NCBI RefSeq assembly: GCF_001428405.1
Contig: NZ_LMSL01000002.1
Coordinates: 17,415 to 81,016 of the forward strand
DNA length: 63,602 nt
Reading direction: 5' to 3'
Origin: Frateuria sp. Soil773
GTDB taxonomy: Bacteria; Pseudomonadota; Gammaproteobacteria; Xanthomonadales; Rhodanobacteraceae
Shown: positions 50,151-59,818 of the stretch, piece by piece
Layout: each line of letters opens with the position of its first letter
How positions within the stretch are numbered: position 1 is the first letter of the stretch
Translations under genes and position numbers: made by a program
Notes under the pieces: model-generated
What the model saw: the letters and a program-made list of their open reading frames with translations, nothing else
Database searches by the model: none
Told to the model about the DNA's origin: nothing

Positions 50151-52385
50151 TCAGAACGCCAGGCGCAGGGACAGCGACATGTTGGCCGGCGCGCCGTAGT
50201 ACGTGTTGTCGTACTCGTCGAGGACGTAGAACTTGCGGTCCAGCACGTTGTTCGCGTTGAGCTGCAGCGAGGCGCTCGGCGAGAGGTCGTACTTCGCCAT
50301 CAGCGAGAGCTGCGGCACGCTGCCCTGGCGGAATACGACGCTGCCTGCCGGGCTCGCCACCGTGGTGTAGCTGCGCGACTGCCAGTTGAGTCCGGCGCCG
50401 AGCGTGAGGCCGTCCACCCAGCGGCGCGGCGTCCACGTGGCGAACGTGCGCAGCAGGGTGCCGGGGATGTAGGTGCGCACGTTCTTGCCGGTGGCGTCGT
50501 GCATCAGCGTGCGCGAGAAGCCGAGCGAGGCTTGCCACTCGTCGCTGAGCCGGCCGGCCACCTCGACCTCGAAGCCGCGCGATTCGGTGCCGTCGAGCGC
50601 GCGCGACACCTGCGAGCCGTCCGGCAGCAGCAGCGGCTCGCCGGTGGCCTCGTCGTACACCGGCGCGGCGACGTTGTCCTGCCGGGTCTTGAACAGCGTC
50701 AGCGAAGTGGTCAGGCGGCCGTTCAGGTGCTCGCCCTTGAGGCCCAGCTCCACGCTGCGCCCGTCGATCGGGTCGAGGTAGTGGCCGTCGATGTTGCGCG
50801 CGTTCTGCGGCTTGAAGATGCCGGTGTAGCTGGCGAACAGCGAGTAGTCCTTGCCGATGTCGTAGACGAGGCCGGCGTAGGGAATGGTCTTCTTGAAGTC
50901 GTACTTCGAATCGTTGGGCGTGTCGTAGACGTAGAACGAATCGACCTTCCAGGTCGCGTAGCGCGCGCCGGTGATCAGCGTCAGCGGATCGGCCAGCGAC
51001 CAGCGCGCCGCCGCGTAGAAGCCGTTCTGCGTGGTGTCGATGTCGTTGAGCGGACTGCCCTGCGCGGGGAAATCCGGCCTGGGGTAGGCGCCGTTCCAGT
51101 CGAAGAAGTTGCCGGTGTCGGCAAGCGCACCGGTCGGCTCGTACTCGCGGCCGGTGTTGGACGTGCGCGAGCCGCCGTAGCCGAGCACCAGCTCGTGCGT
51201 GCGACCGAACGCGTCGAACGGCCCGCTGGCGTACAGGTCGACGGCGCGGTCGATGATCTCGCCCTTGCTCTTGTACGCGGACGGCTCCAGCCCCTCACCG
51301 GTGGCCGGATCCGGGAAGCCGGAGACATAGAACAGTTGCACGTCCTCGCGGTAGCGGCGCACGTTGGCCGAGGCGTGCAAGGTCCAGTCGTTGCCGAAGC
51401 TGTGCTGAAGCTCGCCGAACAGCGTGTCCGTGCGGCGCGTCCAGTGGCTCCAGTCGGCCGCCGTGGTGACCGAGCGCGGCCAGTCGGCCTTGCTGCCGTC
51501 GGACAGGAACAGCGGGAACGAGCCCCAGGTATTGCGGCGCGGCCGGTTGTCCTGGTGGTCGAAGCCGAGCGACAGGCGTGTCGCCGGCGACACGTCCCAG
51601 TCGACGATGCCGTACAGCACGCCGGTCTTCTTCCGGTACAGCGCCTGGTAGGACTCCTGGTCCTGGTATACCGCCACGCCGCGCGCGCGCACGCTGCCGC
51701 TGGCGTTGAGCGGCACGCTGCCGTCGAGCTGCACGCGGCCGTCGTTCCACGAACCCGCCGAGAGATCCACCGACAACGACGGCGTCTTTTCCACCGCATG
51801 CTTGCGTACCAGGTTGATCGACGCGCCCGGGCTGCCCGCCCCGCTCATCAGGCCGGTGGCGCCGCGGACCACTTCGATGCGGTCGTACAGCGCCGTGTCC
51901 AGCGTCTCGTCGATCGAGCCGGTATTGAAGTTGGTGGTGGCCGGCACGCCGTCGTACATCAGCGTGTCGACCAGGAAGCCGCGCGAGAAGAACAGCACGC
52001 GCTCGGTGTCGTACGCGTCGGAGTACACGCCGGCGGTGTTGTCGAGCACCTGGCGCAGCGAGGTGAGGTTCTGGTCGTCCAGGCGCTCGCGCGTGATCAC
52101 GGTGAGCGACTGCGGGGTCTCGCGCGGCGAGAGGTACAGCTTGGTGGCCGCCGCGCTGTTGCGCACGGCATAGGCGCTGGTGTCGACGCCGGTCACCGTC
52201 ACGCCCTTGAGGTCGATCGCCTTCTTCTGCTCGGCCGTGCGGTCAGGCGCGTTGTCCGGCGGCGTTTCCGCCGCGGTGGCGGCCAGCGGGGACAGGACGG
52301 CGAGCAGCGCGATGGCCAGGACGGTGCGTGCCGGCGCACGCGGGCGGCGAGGCCGGGGAAGAGCGGACAGCAGGGGTCGATTCAT
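50151..52385 (-). CDS. TonB-dependent siderophore receptor
   Basis: A 744-residue outer-membrane receptor. Signal peptide around TVLAIALLAVLSPLAATAA; plug domain with RETPQSLTVITRERLDDQNL and the IEVVRGATGLMSGAGSPGAS loop; a 22-strand barrel ending in aromatic SLSLRLAF as needed for BAM assembly. The plug signature and GSIDETLDTALYDRIEV place it with FpvA/FoxA-type ferric-siderophore receptors. Upstream on the same strand is a PepSY reductase gene 71 bases away, and a Fur-like box precedes the start. The ligand cannot be told. Confidence 0.93.
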   Translation of the reverse strand: MNRPLLSALPRPRRPRAPARTVLAIALLAVLSPLAATAAETPPDNAPDRTAEQKKAIDLKGVTVTGVDTSAYAVRNSAAATKLYLSPRETPQSLTVITRERLDDQNLTSLRQVLDNTAGVYSDAYDTERVLFFSRGFLVDTLMYDGVPATTNFNTGSIDETLDTALYDRIEVVRGATGLMSGAGSPGASINLVRKHAVEKTPSLSVDLSAGSWNDGRVQLDGSVPLNASGSVRARGVAVYQDQESYQALYRKKTGVLYGIVDWDVSPATRLSLGFDHQDNRPRRNTWGSFPLFLSDGSKADWPRSVTTAADWSHWTRRTDTLFGELQHSFGNDWTLHASANVRRYREDVQLFYVSGFPDPATGEGLEPSAYKSKGEIIDRAVDLYASGPFDAFGRTHELVLGYGGSRTSNTGREYEPTGALADTGNFFDWNGAYPRPDFPAQGSPLNDIDTTQNGFYAAARWSLADPLTLITGARYATWKVDSFYVYDTPNDSKYDFKKTIPYAGLVYDIGKDYSLFASYTGIFKPQNARNIDGHYLDPIDGRSVELGLKGEHLNGRLTTSLTLFKTRQDNVAAPVYDEATGEPLLLPDGSQVSRALDGTESRGFEVEVAGRLSDEWQASLGFSRTLMHDATGKNVRTYIPGTLLRTFATWTPRRWVDGLTLGAGLNWQSRSYTTVASPAGSVVFRQGSVPQLSLMAKYDLSPSASLQLNANNVLDRKFYVLDEYDNTYYGAPANMSLSLRLAF

Positions 52386-52401
52386 CGGGGAAGACTGCAA
52401 A

Positions 52402-52416
52402 CAAGAATGATTTGCA
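52402..52416 (-). promoter_or_regulatory. Fur-like box ahead of the siderophore receptor
   Basis: The minus strand reads TGCAAATCATTCTTG, matching the 7-1-7 Fur motif at 10 of 14 positions, 17 bases before the start codon. A neighbouring ATTGCAAAT segment may extend it. Confidence 0.5.
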
Positions 52417-52456
52417 ATTGTATTTGCTGCGGGATCGGCCTGTCCATGCCGCGCGC

Positions 52457-53668
52457 TCAGGCGCGACCTTGCGCCGCAAGGCTGCGCGAGCGGACCGCAT
52501 GCTTGTGCTGCGCGCGCCGCCGGCGCCACCACAGCAGCAGGCCGGTTACGCTCAGCGCGGCGACGGCAAGCCCGACCAGGCTCACGATCACCCGCCCCGC
52601 CACGCCGATGATCCGTCCCGAATGCAGCGGAAACTGGGCCTGCAGGAAGATGTCGCCCGCGCTGCCGGTGCCCGGGATGTCCGCCCCGGCGGGCGAGCCG
52701 TCGCCGGCATTGAAATACAGCCACGGATTGCCCAGGCCGCCGTCGCCGTGTTCGTCGTCGGGCTCGAAGAAGCCCACGCCATACATCCCGTATTCCGGCG
52801 AATACAGGATCGCGCCCGCCGGCGCGGTCCAGCCGCGCCGTGCGGCTTCGGCACGCGCCAGCGCCAGCACGTGGCGCCGCGAGACACCCGGTTCCGCCTG
52901 CTGCGCCGGCGCCAGTTCGGCGCGCGTGTCGTAGGGATTGGGCGTGAGTTTCGAGAACGCGGAAACCACCGGTACGACCACCTGCGAACGCAGGTTCATG
53001 GAGACCGCGGTCACCGCCAGCACGAGCAGCAACAGCCAGATCCACACACCGCCCGAGCGGTGCACGTCGAAAGTGAGCGCGTGGCCGCCCCGCTGCCAAC
53101 GGAACGCCAGCGACTTGCGCCACGAGCGCGGATGCGGGAACGACAGCAGCAACGACACGAACGCGTCGAGTACCCACACGATCGCCACGATGCCCATGAA
53201 CAGCGAGCCGACGTCGTAGCCTCCCATCAGCGGCAGCTCCAGGCTGTAGTGCAGCTTGTAGAGGAACGGCAGCAGGTTCTCGCGCGTCAGCGAAACGTCG
53301 CCCCACAGGCGCCTGCCCTGCTCCGCGCCCGTGACGGGATTGAGCGCCAACTGGTTGAACGCCAGCTCGTACGGCTGGCGCGACACCGGGTCGACGCGGG
53401 GCTCCACCCACACCTGCAACGCTTCGCCGGCGGGCGCCGCCAGCGGCAAATAACTCACGCGGGCGCGCGGATGCGCCGCCTCCACCGCGTCGGCCAGGTC
53501 CAGCGCCGGACGCTGCGGCCCCTGCTCGGAGTGGTACATCGCGGGATTCAGGGCCGAGTCCAGTTCGTGGTCCCACGAAATGACCGCGCCCGTCGCCCCG
53601 GCGATGAAAAGGAACACCGCGGTGAACAAACCGAACCAGCGGTGCAGGCGTCTGAACAGGTGATGCAT
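52457..53668 (-). CDS. PepSY-associated membrane protein (siderophore-iron reductase type)
   Basis: A 403-residue inner-membrane protein with four main helices (WFGLFTAVFLFIAGATGAVI, GSLFMGIVAIVWVLDAFVSLLL, GVWIWLLLLVLAVTAVSM, VIVSLVGLAVAALSVTGLLLWW) and periplasmic PepSY segments between. The LHRWFGLFTAVFLFIAG start and SWDHELDSALNP are typical of the FsrB/PiuB/FoxB group, which reduce ferric siderophores or assist their import. AAGGGAA sets the ATG at 53668. Paired with the receptor downstream. Confidence 0.9.
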   Translation of the reverse strand: MHHLFRRLHRWFGLFTAVFLFIAGATGAVISWDHELDSALNPAMYHSEQGPQRPALDLADAVEAAHPRARVSYLPLAAPAGEALQVWVEPRVDPVSRQPYELAFNQLALNPVTGAEQGRRLWGDVSLTRENLLPFLYKLHYSLELPLMGGYDVGSLFMGIVAIVWVLDAFVSLLLSFPHPRSWRKSLAFRWQRGGHALTFDVHRSGGVWIWLLLLVLAVTAVSMNLRSQVVVPVVSAFSKLTPNPYDTRAELAPAQQAEPGVSRRHVLALARAEAARRGWTAPAGAILYSPEYGMYGVGFFEPDDEHGDGGLGNPWLYFNAGDGSPAGADIPGTGSAGDIFLQAQFPLHSGRIIGVAGRVIVSLVGLAVAALSVTGLLLWWRRRRAQHKHAVRSRSLAAQGRA

Positions 53669-53726
53669 GCGTTCCCTTCCGAACTTCCGGGCCGACATGC
53701 CGCCAGCGCCACAGGCAAAGTCTACA

Positions 53727-53741
53727 TGCGAATGATTCTCT
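53727..53741 (-). promoter_or_regulatory. Fur-like box ahead of the PepSY reductase gene
   Basis: GAATGATTC lies at the centre of AGAGAATCATTCGCA (minus strand), matching 10 of 14 positions of the 7-1-7 Fur motif, about 60 bases before the start. Supports iron-repressed expression. Confidence 0.55.
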
Positions 53742-53840
53742 TTTGCTCGGACGCCAGCCGACCTGCCGCCCGGGCACCCGCATCGACCAGCCTGGCGATC
53801 GCCGGCCGGAGGAACCCGGATCGGGCAGCGACGCGCCCGC

Positions 53841-54677
53841 CTACAACGTCACCGACCCCGCGATGCAGGGGGTTACCGCGCCGCCGATCCAGATGCCGGC
53901 GCCGTCCCGCACCACGTGCACTCGCCCCGTGCGCCCCAGCGCGGTGCCCTGGCTGGCGATGTAGCGCGCCGGCGCGATCCCGCTCTGCGTGAGCCACTGC
54001 GCGAGGCCGGCATTGAGGCTCCCGGTCACCGGATCCTCGAAGCCGGCGGCGGTGAAGGCGCGCACTTCGAAGTGCGCGTCCGCTCCGTCCGCCCCGGCAT
54101 GCCACGGCGCCACCACGCCGACGCGCATGCCCGCCAGCACGGAGAAATCCGGCCGCAGCGCCAGCACCGCCTCGCGCGAACGCAGCAGCACGGCCAGCCA
54201 GCCCGGGCCGTTGTCGACCCAGTTCGCGTCGACCACCGCATCGGGCGCCAGACGAAGCCCTTCGACAACGCGCGCGACGACCGCCGGCTCCACCGGACCT
54301 GCGCGACGCAGGGGCGGCGCAGCGAAGGAAAGCCGGTCCGCGTCGCGCCGGATACGCACAAGGCCCGCCGCGCACTCCTGGACGATCTCGTCCCCCTTGG
54401 GCGTGCCGCCCGAAGCGAGCCAGGCATGGCAACTGCCCAGCGTGGGATGGCCGGCGAAAGGCAGCTCCTGCAAGGGCGTGAAGATGCGCACCCGGTAATC
54501 CGCTTCCGGCACGCGCGGCTCGAGCAGGAACGTCGTCTCGCTGAGATTGGTCCATCGGGCGAAAGCCGCCATCTGCGCATCGTCCAGCGCATCGGCGCCC
54601 ACCACCACCGCCAATGGGTTGCCACCCAGCGGCCGGGACGAGAACACGTCCACCTGCCGAAACGAAAAATCGGTCAA
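53841..54677 (-). CDS. PhzF-family isomerase-like protein
   Basis: A 278-residue PhzF protein, two similar alpha/beta halves. The start FSFRQVDVFSSRPLGGNPLAVV, the catalytic Glu in RWTNLSETTFLL, GHPTLGSCHAWL and the second-half GFEDPVTGSLNAGLAQWL are all diagnostic. PhzF itself isomerises a phenazine precursor; most relatives have unknown reactions. Translation most likely begins at the TTG at 54677, eight bases after GGAGG; codons upstream do not look like protein. No phenazine genes nearby. Confidence 0.87.
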   Translation of the reverse strand: MTDFSFRQVDVFSSRPLGGNPLAVVVGADALDDAQMAAFARWTNLSETTFLLEPRVPEADYRVRIFTPLQELPFAGHPTLGSCHAWLASGGTPKGDEIVQECAAGLVRIRRDADRLSFAAPPLRRAGPVEPAVVARVVEGLRLAPDAVVDANWVDNGPGWLAVLLRSREAVLALRPDFSVLAGMRVGVVAPWHAGADGADAHFEVRAFTAAGFEDPVTGSLNAGLAQWLTQSGIAPARYIASQGTALGRTGRVHVVRDGAGIWIGGAVTPCIAGSVTL

Positions 54678-54840
54678 TCGCTCATCCTCCAGCGCTGCAC
54701 CAACAACCGGCCCGGACGATCTGCCGATGGGCTGCCGGGGCCGCATGCCAGGGCGTGATTCTGGAGGTCCGCGCCGATACTGCAAGCCTCTCCACGCGGA
54801 CCGCCTCCGGCGCACGTGCGCCAAGCATCGTCGATGCGGC

Positions 54841-55638
54841 CTAGTGAGCCGGCGGCAGCGTCTGGATTCTTATCGATTCGGCGGCGTTCGGCGGGGCCGG
54901 CGGCGCGCGGCCGCGGCAACCGACCGATGACAGCGGGATGGCGGTGGCGTGCGCCGGCGGCCCGCCCACGCCGCCGACGCAGTCCATCGTGCCAGCGCCC
55001 GGCAGGTGCATCGACCAGTGCGCCGTCGCACCCTGCACGAGGCGTTTCAGCAACGTGTCCTTTCCGGGCCCGTCGTCTTCGCGCCAGGCCTTGTCGAAGC
55101 GCGTGGGCGCGTAGGTGATGCGCCCCGGCTTCCGCGTCATGACATCGTTGCCCGACCGCAGCAGCGGCGAAGCATAGCCGGGGCTTTCGGCCGGCCCGAT
55201 GCGGTGTCCGGGAACGGCAGGAACAGTCACCGGAACCTGCTCCGCATGCCGCTCCGGCGTCGATGCCGGAAGCGTCGCCGCGCGTGCGCGGCGCGGCAGC
55301 TCGGCCGTCGTCCGCGGCGATGCGATTGCGCCGCGATCGGACGCCGCCGTCCTGCGCGGCGCATCCGGCGTGCGCGGCGCCGGAGATACGAACCGCAGGT
55401 GGAGTGCCGGCCCCGCCTCCCGATCCGACGCCGACGAACGGAGAAACAACGGCTCGTCCGTACCGATCCAGCAGACCAGCATCAGTCCGTTGACCGACAA
55501 GGCGACCGCCCACGCCGTCGCCCTTGCGGGCGAGAAACGGCCTCGACGCGATTCCTGCCGCGCGATCACCAGCGGCGTCCGGCCGGCAGCGCGAAACCGC
55601 GGCGGGACGCGTTCATCGAGAGCAGGCAATGAAACCAT
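54841..55638 (-). CDS. Single-pass membrane protein, unknown
   Basis: A 265-residue protein with one membrane helix (ATAWAVALSVNGLMLVCWIG, about 38-57), a long basic Pro/Arg/Ala-rich spacer, then a more ordered C-terminal part: MTRKPGRITYAPTRFDKAWRED, LLKRLVQGATAHWSM and GTMDCVGGVGG. The layout is like a TonB-type or scaffold protein without a TonB domain. The start is uncertain; readings continue upstream. No family recognised. Confidence 0.55.
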   Translation of the reverse strand: MVSLPALDERVPPRFRAAGRTPLVIARQESRRGRFSPARATAWAVALSVNGLMLVCWIGTDEPLFLRSSASDREAGPALHLRFVSPAPRTPDAPRRTAASDRGAIASPRTTAELPRRARAATLPASTPERHAEQVPVTVPAVPGHRIGPAESPGYASPLLRSGNDVMTRKPGRITYAPTRFDKAWREDDGPGKDTLLKRLVQGATAHWSMHLPGAGTMDCVGGVGGPPAHATAIPLSSVGCRGRAPPAPPNAAESIRIQTLPPAH

Positions 55639-55829
55639 GCCGACAACGGCATCCACGACTCCACTGGGACATCCCGGCATGCCGGCCACCTGGCCGGACA
55701 CGGGTGTCCCCGCATGACCCGTGTTGGAGACGCCGCGAAAGCGATAAGTTCCACCGACGTGGCGGATCGCCGGGAAAGCGTCCCGGGATTCCATCGACCC
55801 GTTTGCCCGGGCTGTTGCCCGGGCTCCCC

Positions 55830-56345
55830 TCAAAGCTTCCCGGCGCCCCGGCGCAGCCAGCGATCGATCAGGGATTTCTCGTAGCGCAGCGTGTCCTGGT
55901 CAATCGCCGGCCGGTTGCTGAGGAAGGCCGCGTCGCGCAGTTTGCGGCTGCCCTGCCGCAGCACCTTGCCGTCGGCGCCGTACAGGGTGAAGTCCAGGTC
56001 GATGCGCGGCGGATAGATGTCCTTGACGATGCGCACGTCGTCGAAGTCGGGGCCGCGCCAGGGTTCGTACTCGCCGGCGCGGTCCACGTCGGTCACCACG
56101 ATGTCCAGCCGCTGGCCCGGCGCCAGGATGCGCGAGGCGCGCTCGACGATGTAGGCCCGGAGCGGTTCCAGGTAGGCGTCGGCCCTGATCAGGTGCACCC
56201 CGAAGCTGTGCCGGGCCTCGGTGAAGTGCCGGGGATCCCGGTAATGGACGCTGACGCTGTCCGGCGGCGTCGCCGCCCACGCGGCGAGGGAAGCCAGGGC
56301 CAGGCAGGCGGAACACAGCAGGCGGGACAACGGGGAAGATGGCAT
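55830..56345 (-). CDS. DUF3016 family exported protein
   Basis: A 171-residue exported protein (signal LLCSACLALASLAAWAA). The mature part has SVSVHYRDPRHFTEARHSFG, the LDIVVTDVDRAGEYEPWRG segment and the IDLDFTLYGADGKVLRQGSRKLRD strand pair that mark DUF3016. Function unknown; periplasmic. GGGAGAG five bases before the ATG supports the start. Confidence 0.88.
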   Translation of the reverse strand: MPSSPLSRLLCSACLALASLAAWAATPPDSVSVHYRDPRHFTEARHSFGVHLIRADAYLEPLRAYIVERASRILAPGQRLDIVVTDVDRAGEYEPWRGPDFDDVRIVKDIYPPRIDLDFTLYGADGKVLRQGSRKLRDAAFLSNRPAIDQDTLRYEKSLIDRWLRRGAGKL

Positions 56346-56500
56346 CGCGGCTCTCCCGGGGTGCGGCGGCAACCGGATCGGCCGCGCAGCGCGGCCAGAC
56401 AACGACCGGGCATCAGTATACGGCCGTGCATGCGCCGGATCGGTGAAGGCAACGCCGCCAGCGGGCTCCCGTGCCGGCTCCGCGAGCCGTCATCGCCGGG

Positions 56501-57160
56501 TCAGGCTTTGCGCACGAGCCGGTACGCCACCGTCTCCAGCGCGCTCAACCCTTCGGTGACGAAGCCTGGCTGCTGCGCGAGGATGTCGCGGCGCTCGAGC
56601 ACGGCCACGTCCCAGTCGCGGCCGTACAGCTCGGCCACCTCGGTTTCCGGCACGCAGAACGGCGGGCCGTGTTTCTCGTGCTGCGGATATTCCAGCGTGA
56701 TCACTAGGCCGCGGCAGCCGGCCGGGAGCCGCGCATACAGCTCGCGCCCGTAGCGGCGGCGCAGCGGCGGCGGCAGCGCGATCAGCGCGGCGCGGTCGTA
56801 GACCGCCATGCAGTCCGCCAGGACTTCGGCGTCGAGCGCGAAGGCGTCGCCGCAGATCAGTTCGATGGCGCCGGCGCGATAGTGGCGGCCGTAGCGCGAG
56901 TCGTGCACCTGCGGCGTCAGGCCGTGCTCGGCGAAGAACTGCGCGACGGCCAGCGGCGACAGCTCCACGCCCAGCACCCGGTGCCCCTGCGCCGCCAGCC
57001 AGGCGAGGTCCAGCGACTTGCCGGCCAGCGGCACGAACACCCGGCTGCCGGGCGCCGCCTCCAGCCGAGGCCAGTGTTCGAGCAGCAGCGGCGTCGGCCG
57101 GTCCTGGTGGAAGCCCGTGCGACCTTCCCGCCAGCGCTGGAGCCAGAATTCGGAATCCAT
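56501..57160 (-). CDS. tpm: Thiopurine S-methyltransferase family protein
   Basis: A 219-residue SAM methyltransferase of the bacterial TPMT group, which methylates thiol, selenium or tellurium compounds. Start [21 protein letters not shown] and the SAM segment [21 protein letters not shown]-like loop are diagnostic, followed by [15 protein letters not shown] and [10 protein letters not shown]. Length equals the family's usual size. Single gene; 154 bases from the DUF3016 gene. Confidence 0.94.
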   Translation of the reverse strand: MDSEFWLQRWREGRTGFHQDRPTPLLLEHWPRLEAAPGSRVFVPLAGKSLDLAWLAAQGHRVLGVELSPLAVAQFFAEHGLTPQVHDSRYGRHYRAGAIELICGDAFALDAEVLADCMAVYDRAALIALPPPLRRRYGRELYARLPAGCRGLVITLEYPQHEKHGPPFCVPETEVAELYGRDWDVAVLERRDILAQQPGFVTEGLSALETVAYRLVRKA

Positions 57161-57348
57161 GCTGCGTCTCCTGCGGATGTGGATCGAAGATGCCGGACGG
57201 CGCCGACCCGGGGATCATCCTGGCACGCCTGCGCTTCTCCCGCGGCCCGGCGCCGGACCCATGACGCCGAAAAGCATGCGCCGCGCACTTCGTGGCAACC
57301 CGCGTGCATGACGCTTGCGGAACACGGCATCCGCCGGCGCCGGACGGC

Positions 57349-58926
57349 TCAACCGCCTGGCGCGCGGCGTCCGGCCGGCCCGCCGCGGAGGCCCTCCAGC
57401 CAGCGCGCGGCCCGCCGCATCCACGAACCCACCGGGTCCGGATTCCATACGAAGGTCGCCACGCTCTGCGGCGGCAGCGCGTAGCGGAAGCGGTTCGGGC
57501 CCTGCGTCACCGCGACCTCGCGCGCGTCCGTATGGCTGTTCACCATCACCAGCACGACCGACCCGTCGTCGGCATTCAGGAAGGCGACGTTGTTGATGTC
57601 CTTGTCGGTCTCGCCGGACCCCACCCGCACCGCGCCGGGCAGCACGAACCGGCTGAAGTGCGCGAACGCGTAGTACTCGTCGTTGCGGCTCACCTCGCCC
57701 GTGCGCGAGTCGATCGTGACCACGCCCTTGCACAGGTCGCAGCCGCCGAAGTGCGGGCCGTGCTGCTCGTCGAGCGCGAGGTTCCAGTACACCACGCCGC
57801 GCGCCCAGTGCCTGATCCCGGCGAGCAGGAAGTCGCGCGCGAACCAGAGCAGCTCGCCCTTCCTGGCCGATTCCCAGTCGCCCCCGGAGCACTCGGTGAT
57901 GTAGGTGTCCTTCTTCGGATACGCACGATGCACGTCGCTCTGCGTGGACGGCGTGCCGCGGTAGCAGTGCCAGGCGATGCCGTCGATGTAGCGCGCGGCG
58001 TCGGCGTCGCCCAGCACGCTCAGGGGCTGTCCCGGGTCGTCCCAGTTGTGGTCCCAGCCGAGGATGAGCGTCTTCGGCTTGCGGCGCGCCAGGGCCGGCC
58101 CGAGGTACTGGCCGATGAGGCGCGCCCGCGTGGCCGCGGGCATCTCCATGCCGGGGTAGGTCACCGGCACGAAACCCGGCTCGTTCTGCACGGTCAGGGC
58201 GAAGATGGGGATGCCGTACCCGCGGTAGGCGTCGACGTACTTGACCAGGTAGTCCGCGTACGCGCTTTCGAACGGCTCCAGCAGCTCGCCGCCGATCAGG
58301 TTGGCGCTGGTCTTCATCCATGCCGGCGCGCTCCACGGCGAGGCGATGATGCGCAACTGCGGATTGACCGCCAGGGCCTCGCGCACCGTCGGTATCACGT
58401 CGCGCAGGTTGGGCGTGACGTTGAAGTGCTGCAGCGACGGATCGACCTGGCCGGTGGGAAGGTCGTCCAGGGTGTACGGCTGCAGCGAGAAATCCGACGC
58501 GCCGATGGTCAGGCGCGTCATGCCGAAATTGAGGCCGGGCGGCGGGCCGAACAGCTCCTGCAGCAATGCGCGGCGCTGCGACGCATCCAGCCGGTTCTGC
58601 AGCAGCCAGGACGACGCGTCCGTCAGCGCCGCGCCGAAGCCGACGATGGACTGGTAGGTGCTCTGGGTATCGACGACCACGTCGCCCGGCTGCGCCTTCT
58701 GGGCGGTCATCGCGACGTCGGGCTGGCGCGCCAGGCGCAGCCTGCGATCGGCCGTGCTCAGCCAGACCTCGACGGCGGGCAGCATCGGCGGCGGCGCCGG
58801 GGCGGCCTTGGGCGCCACCTCGCGTGGCTTGGGGCGCGATGCGTGGATGGCAGCCAGCGCGAGCAGGCTGAGCAGCGCGACGGACGCGACGGCCACCCAG
58901 CCGGAATGCCCCTTGCCCTCACCCAT
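57349..58926 (-). CDS. GH30-family glycoside hydrolase (glucosylceramidase-like)
   Basis: A 525-residue enzyme with an N-terminal membrane anchor or signal (WVAVASVALLSLLALAAIHA), a Pro-rich spacer, and a GH30 barrel. The acid/base is E249 in ALTVQNEPGF and the nucleophile E345 in TYITECSGGDW. GFGAALTDASSWLLQ and FGMTRLTIGASDFS are family landmarks, and a C-terminal beta domain ends NRFRYALPPQSVATFVW. GH30 enzymes cleave beta-glucosyl, beta-1,6-glucan or xylan links. An in-frame GTG at 58953 is possible. Might work with the nearby chitinase on extracellular polysaccharides. Confidence 0.92.
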   Translation of the reverse strand: MGEGKGHSGWVAVASVALLSLLALAAIHASRPKPREVAPKAAPAPPPMLPAVEVWLSTADRRLRLARQPDVAMTAQKAQPGDVVVDTQSTYQSIVGFGAALTDASSWLLQNRLDASQRRALLQELFGPPPGLNFGMTRLTIGASDFSLQPYTLDDLPTGQVDPSLQHFNVTPNLRDVIPTVREALAVNPQLRIIASPWSAPAWMKTSANLIGGELLEPFESAYADYLVKYVDAYRGYGIPIFALTVQNEPGFVPVTYPGMEMPAATRARLIGQYLGPALARRKPKTLILGWDHNWDDPGQPLSVLGDADAARYIDGIAWHCYRGTPSTQSDVHRAYPKKDTYITECSGGDWESARKGELLWFARDFLLAGIRHWARGVVYWNLALDEQHGPHFGGCDLCKGVVTIDSRTGEVSRNDEYYAFAHFSRFVLPGAVRVGSGETDKDINNVAFLNADDGSVVLVMVNSHTDAREVAVTQGPNRFRYALPPQSVATFVWNPDPVGSWMRRAARWLEGLRGGPAGRRAPGG

Positions 58927-59210
58927 GGCGCGCCCGAAGCCTGTCACGCACACCGCAGTTCACTTGCCACATCCTCACGATCACGAAGCTCCCGGGCTTG
59001 CGCATGGCAAGTCTGCACGGGAAGAGTGCCGCGAAACGGAGGCGGCGTCGACTTCGCATCCGCGCCCTTTCGCTTCGGCAACGGCCAGGTGCGATGCGCC
59101 GCCCATCGCGCGGGCCTTTCCGGTCCGCCGGAACGACCGGTGGAGAATGCCGCCGCCGCGGACCCAGCGGAACGCATGCCGGGCAGCGATGCGCCCGCAA
59201 GGGCATTCGG

Positions 59211-59678
59211 TCATGCCATCGCCCGCGCATCGGAGCGGCGGGATGCGCGCCGCTCCGCCTGTCGCTTCAGGCATTCCAGCGCGCCGCCCCAGTAGAACTT
59301 CAGGTGCCTGAAGACCGCCTCCGTGGGGAAGCCGGTCGCCGCCAGCGTCAGCGAGGCCGCATCCCCCGCGGGCTCCAGGCCGAAGGCGAGCGTCGTGTAG
59401 CTCCCGGGCTCGTCGGGAAGCCGCGACAGCGAACTGCGGTGCGTGTAGGCGAGCCGCGCCACGGGTTCGAACTCCCGTACCGTGCCGTTGTTCCCGGACC
59501 GCGCATGGCGGATCCCGCGCACGACGATGGAGCCGCCCACGACCTAGTCCGTCTCGACCTCGATCGCCATCTCCGGCTCGCCCATCCACTGCGTCATCAG
59601 CCCGGCCCGGGTCAGGCTTTCCCACACCACCTCGGCCGGCGCGCCGATGGAGAGGGTCAGTTCGAGGGATTGCGTCAT
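59211..59678 (-). pseudogene. SRPBCC/AHSA1-type protein interrupted by an in-frame stop
   Basis: From the ATG at 59678 the reading gives LELTLSIGAPAEVVWESLT and MTQWMGEPEMAIEVETD, the normal start of an AHSA1-like START-fold protein, then a TAG at 59544-59546. The same frame continues without shift: VVGGSIVVRGIRHA, AYTHRSSLSRLPDEPG, YTTLAFGLEPAGD, ending in the usual long helix. Relatives commonly have Trp at the stop position (…TDW-x-VGG…), so a TGG-to-TAG change at codon 45 is the simplest cause. Without it the protein would be about 155 residues. Confidence 0.82.
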
Positions 59679-59818
59679 GGGCTGGCCGCAACGATGGATG
59701 TCCGGACCGGATGATGCGGGGAGACGCGCCTGCGCGGAAGCCGCCGCCCGCGGGTTCCCATCGCCGCCCCGGCATGCCTTAATCCGGACGTTACCTTTCG
59801 CCGCGAGCTGAGCAGACC

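Noticed and set aside
53841-54677. Phenazine biosynthesis locus from the PhzF gene
   Set aside because: No other phz genes in the window; PhzF relatives are widespread and of varied function.
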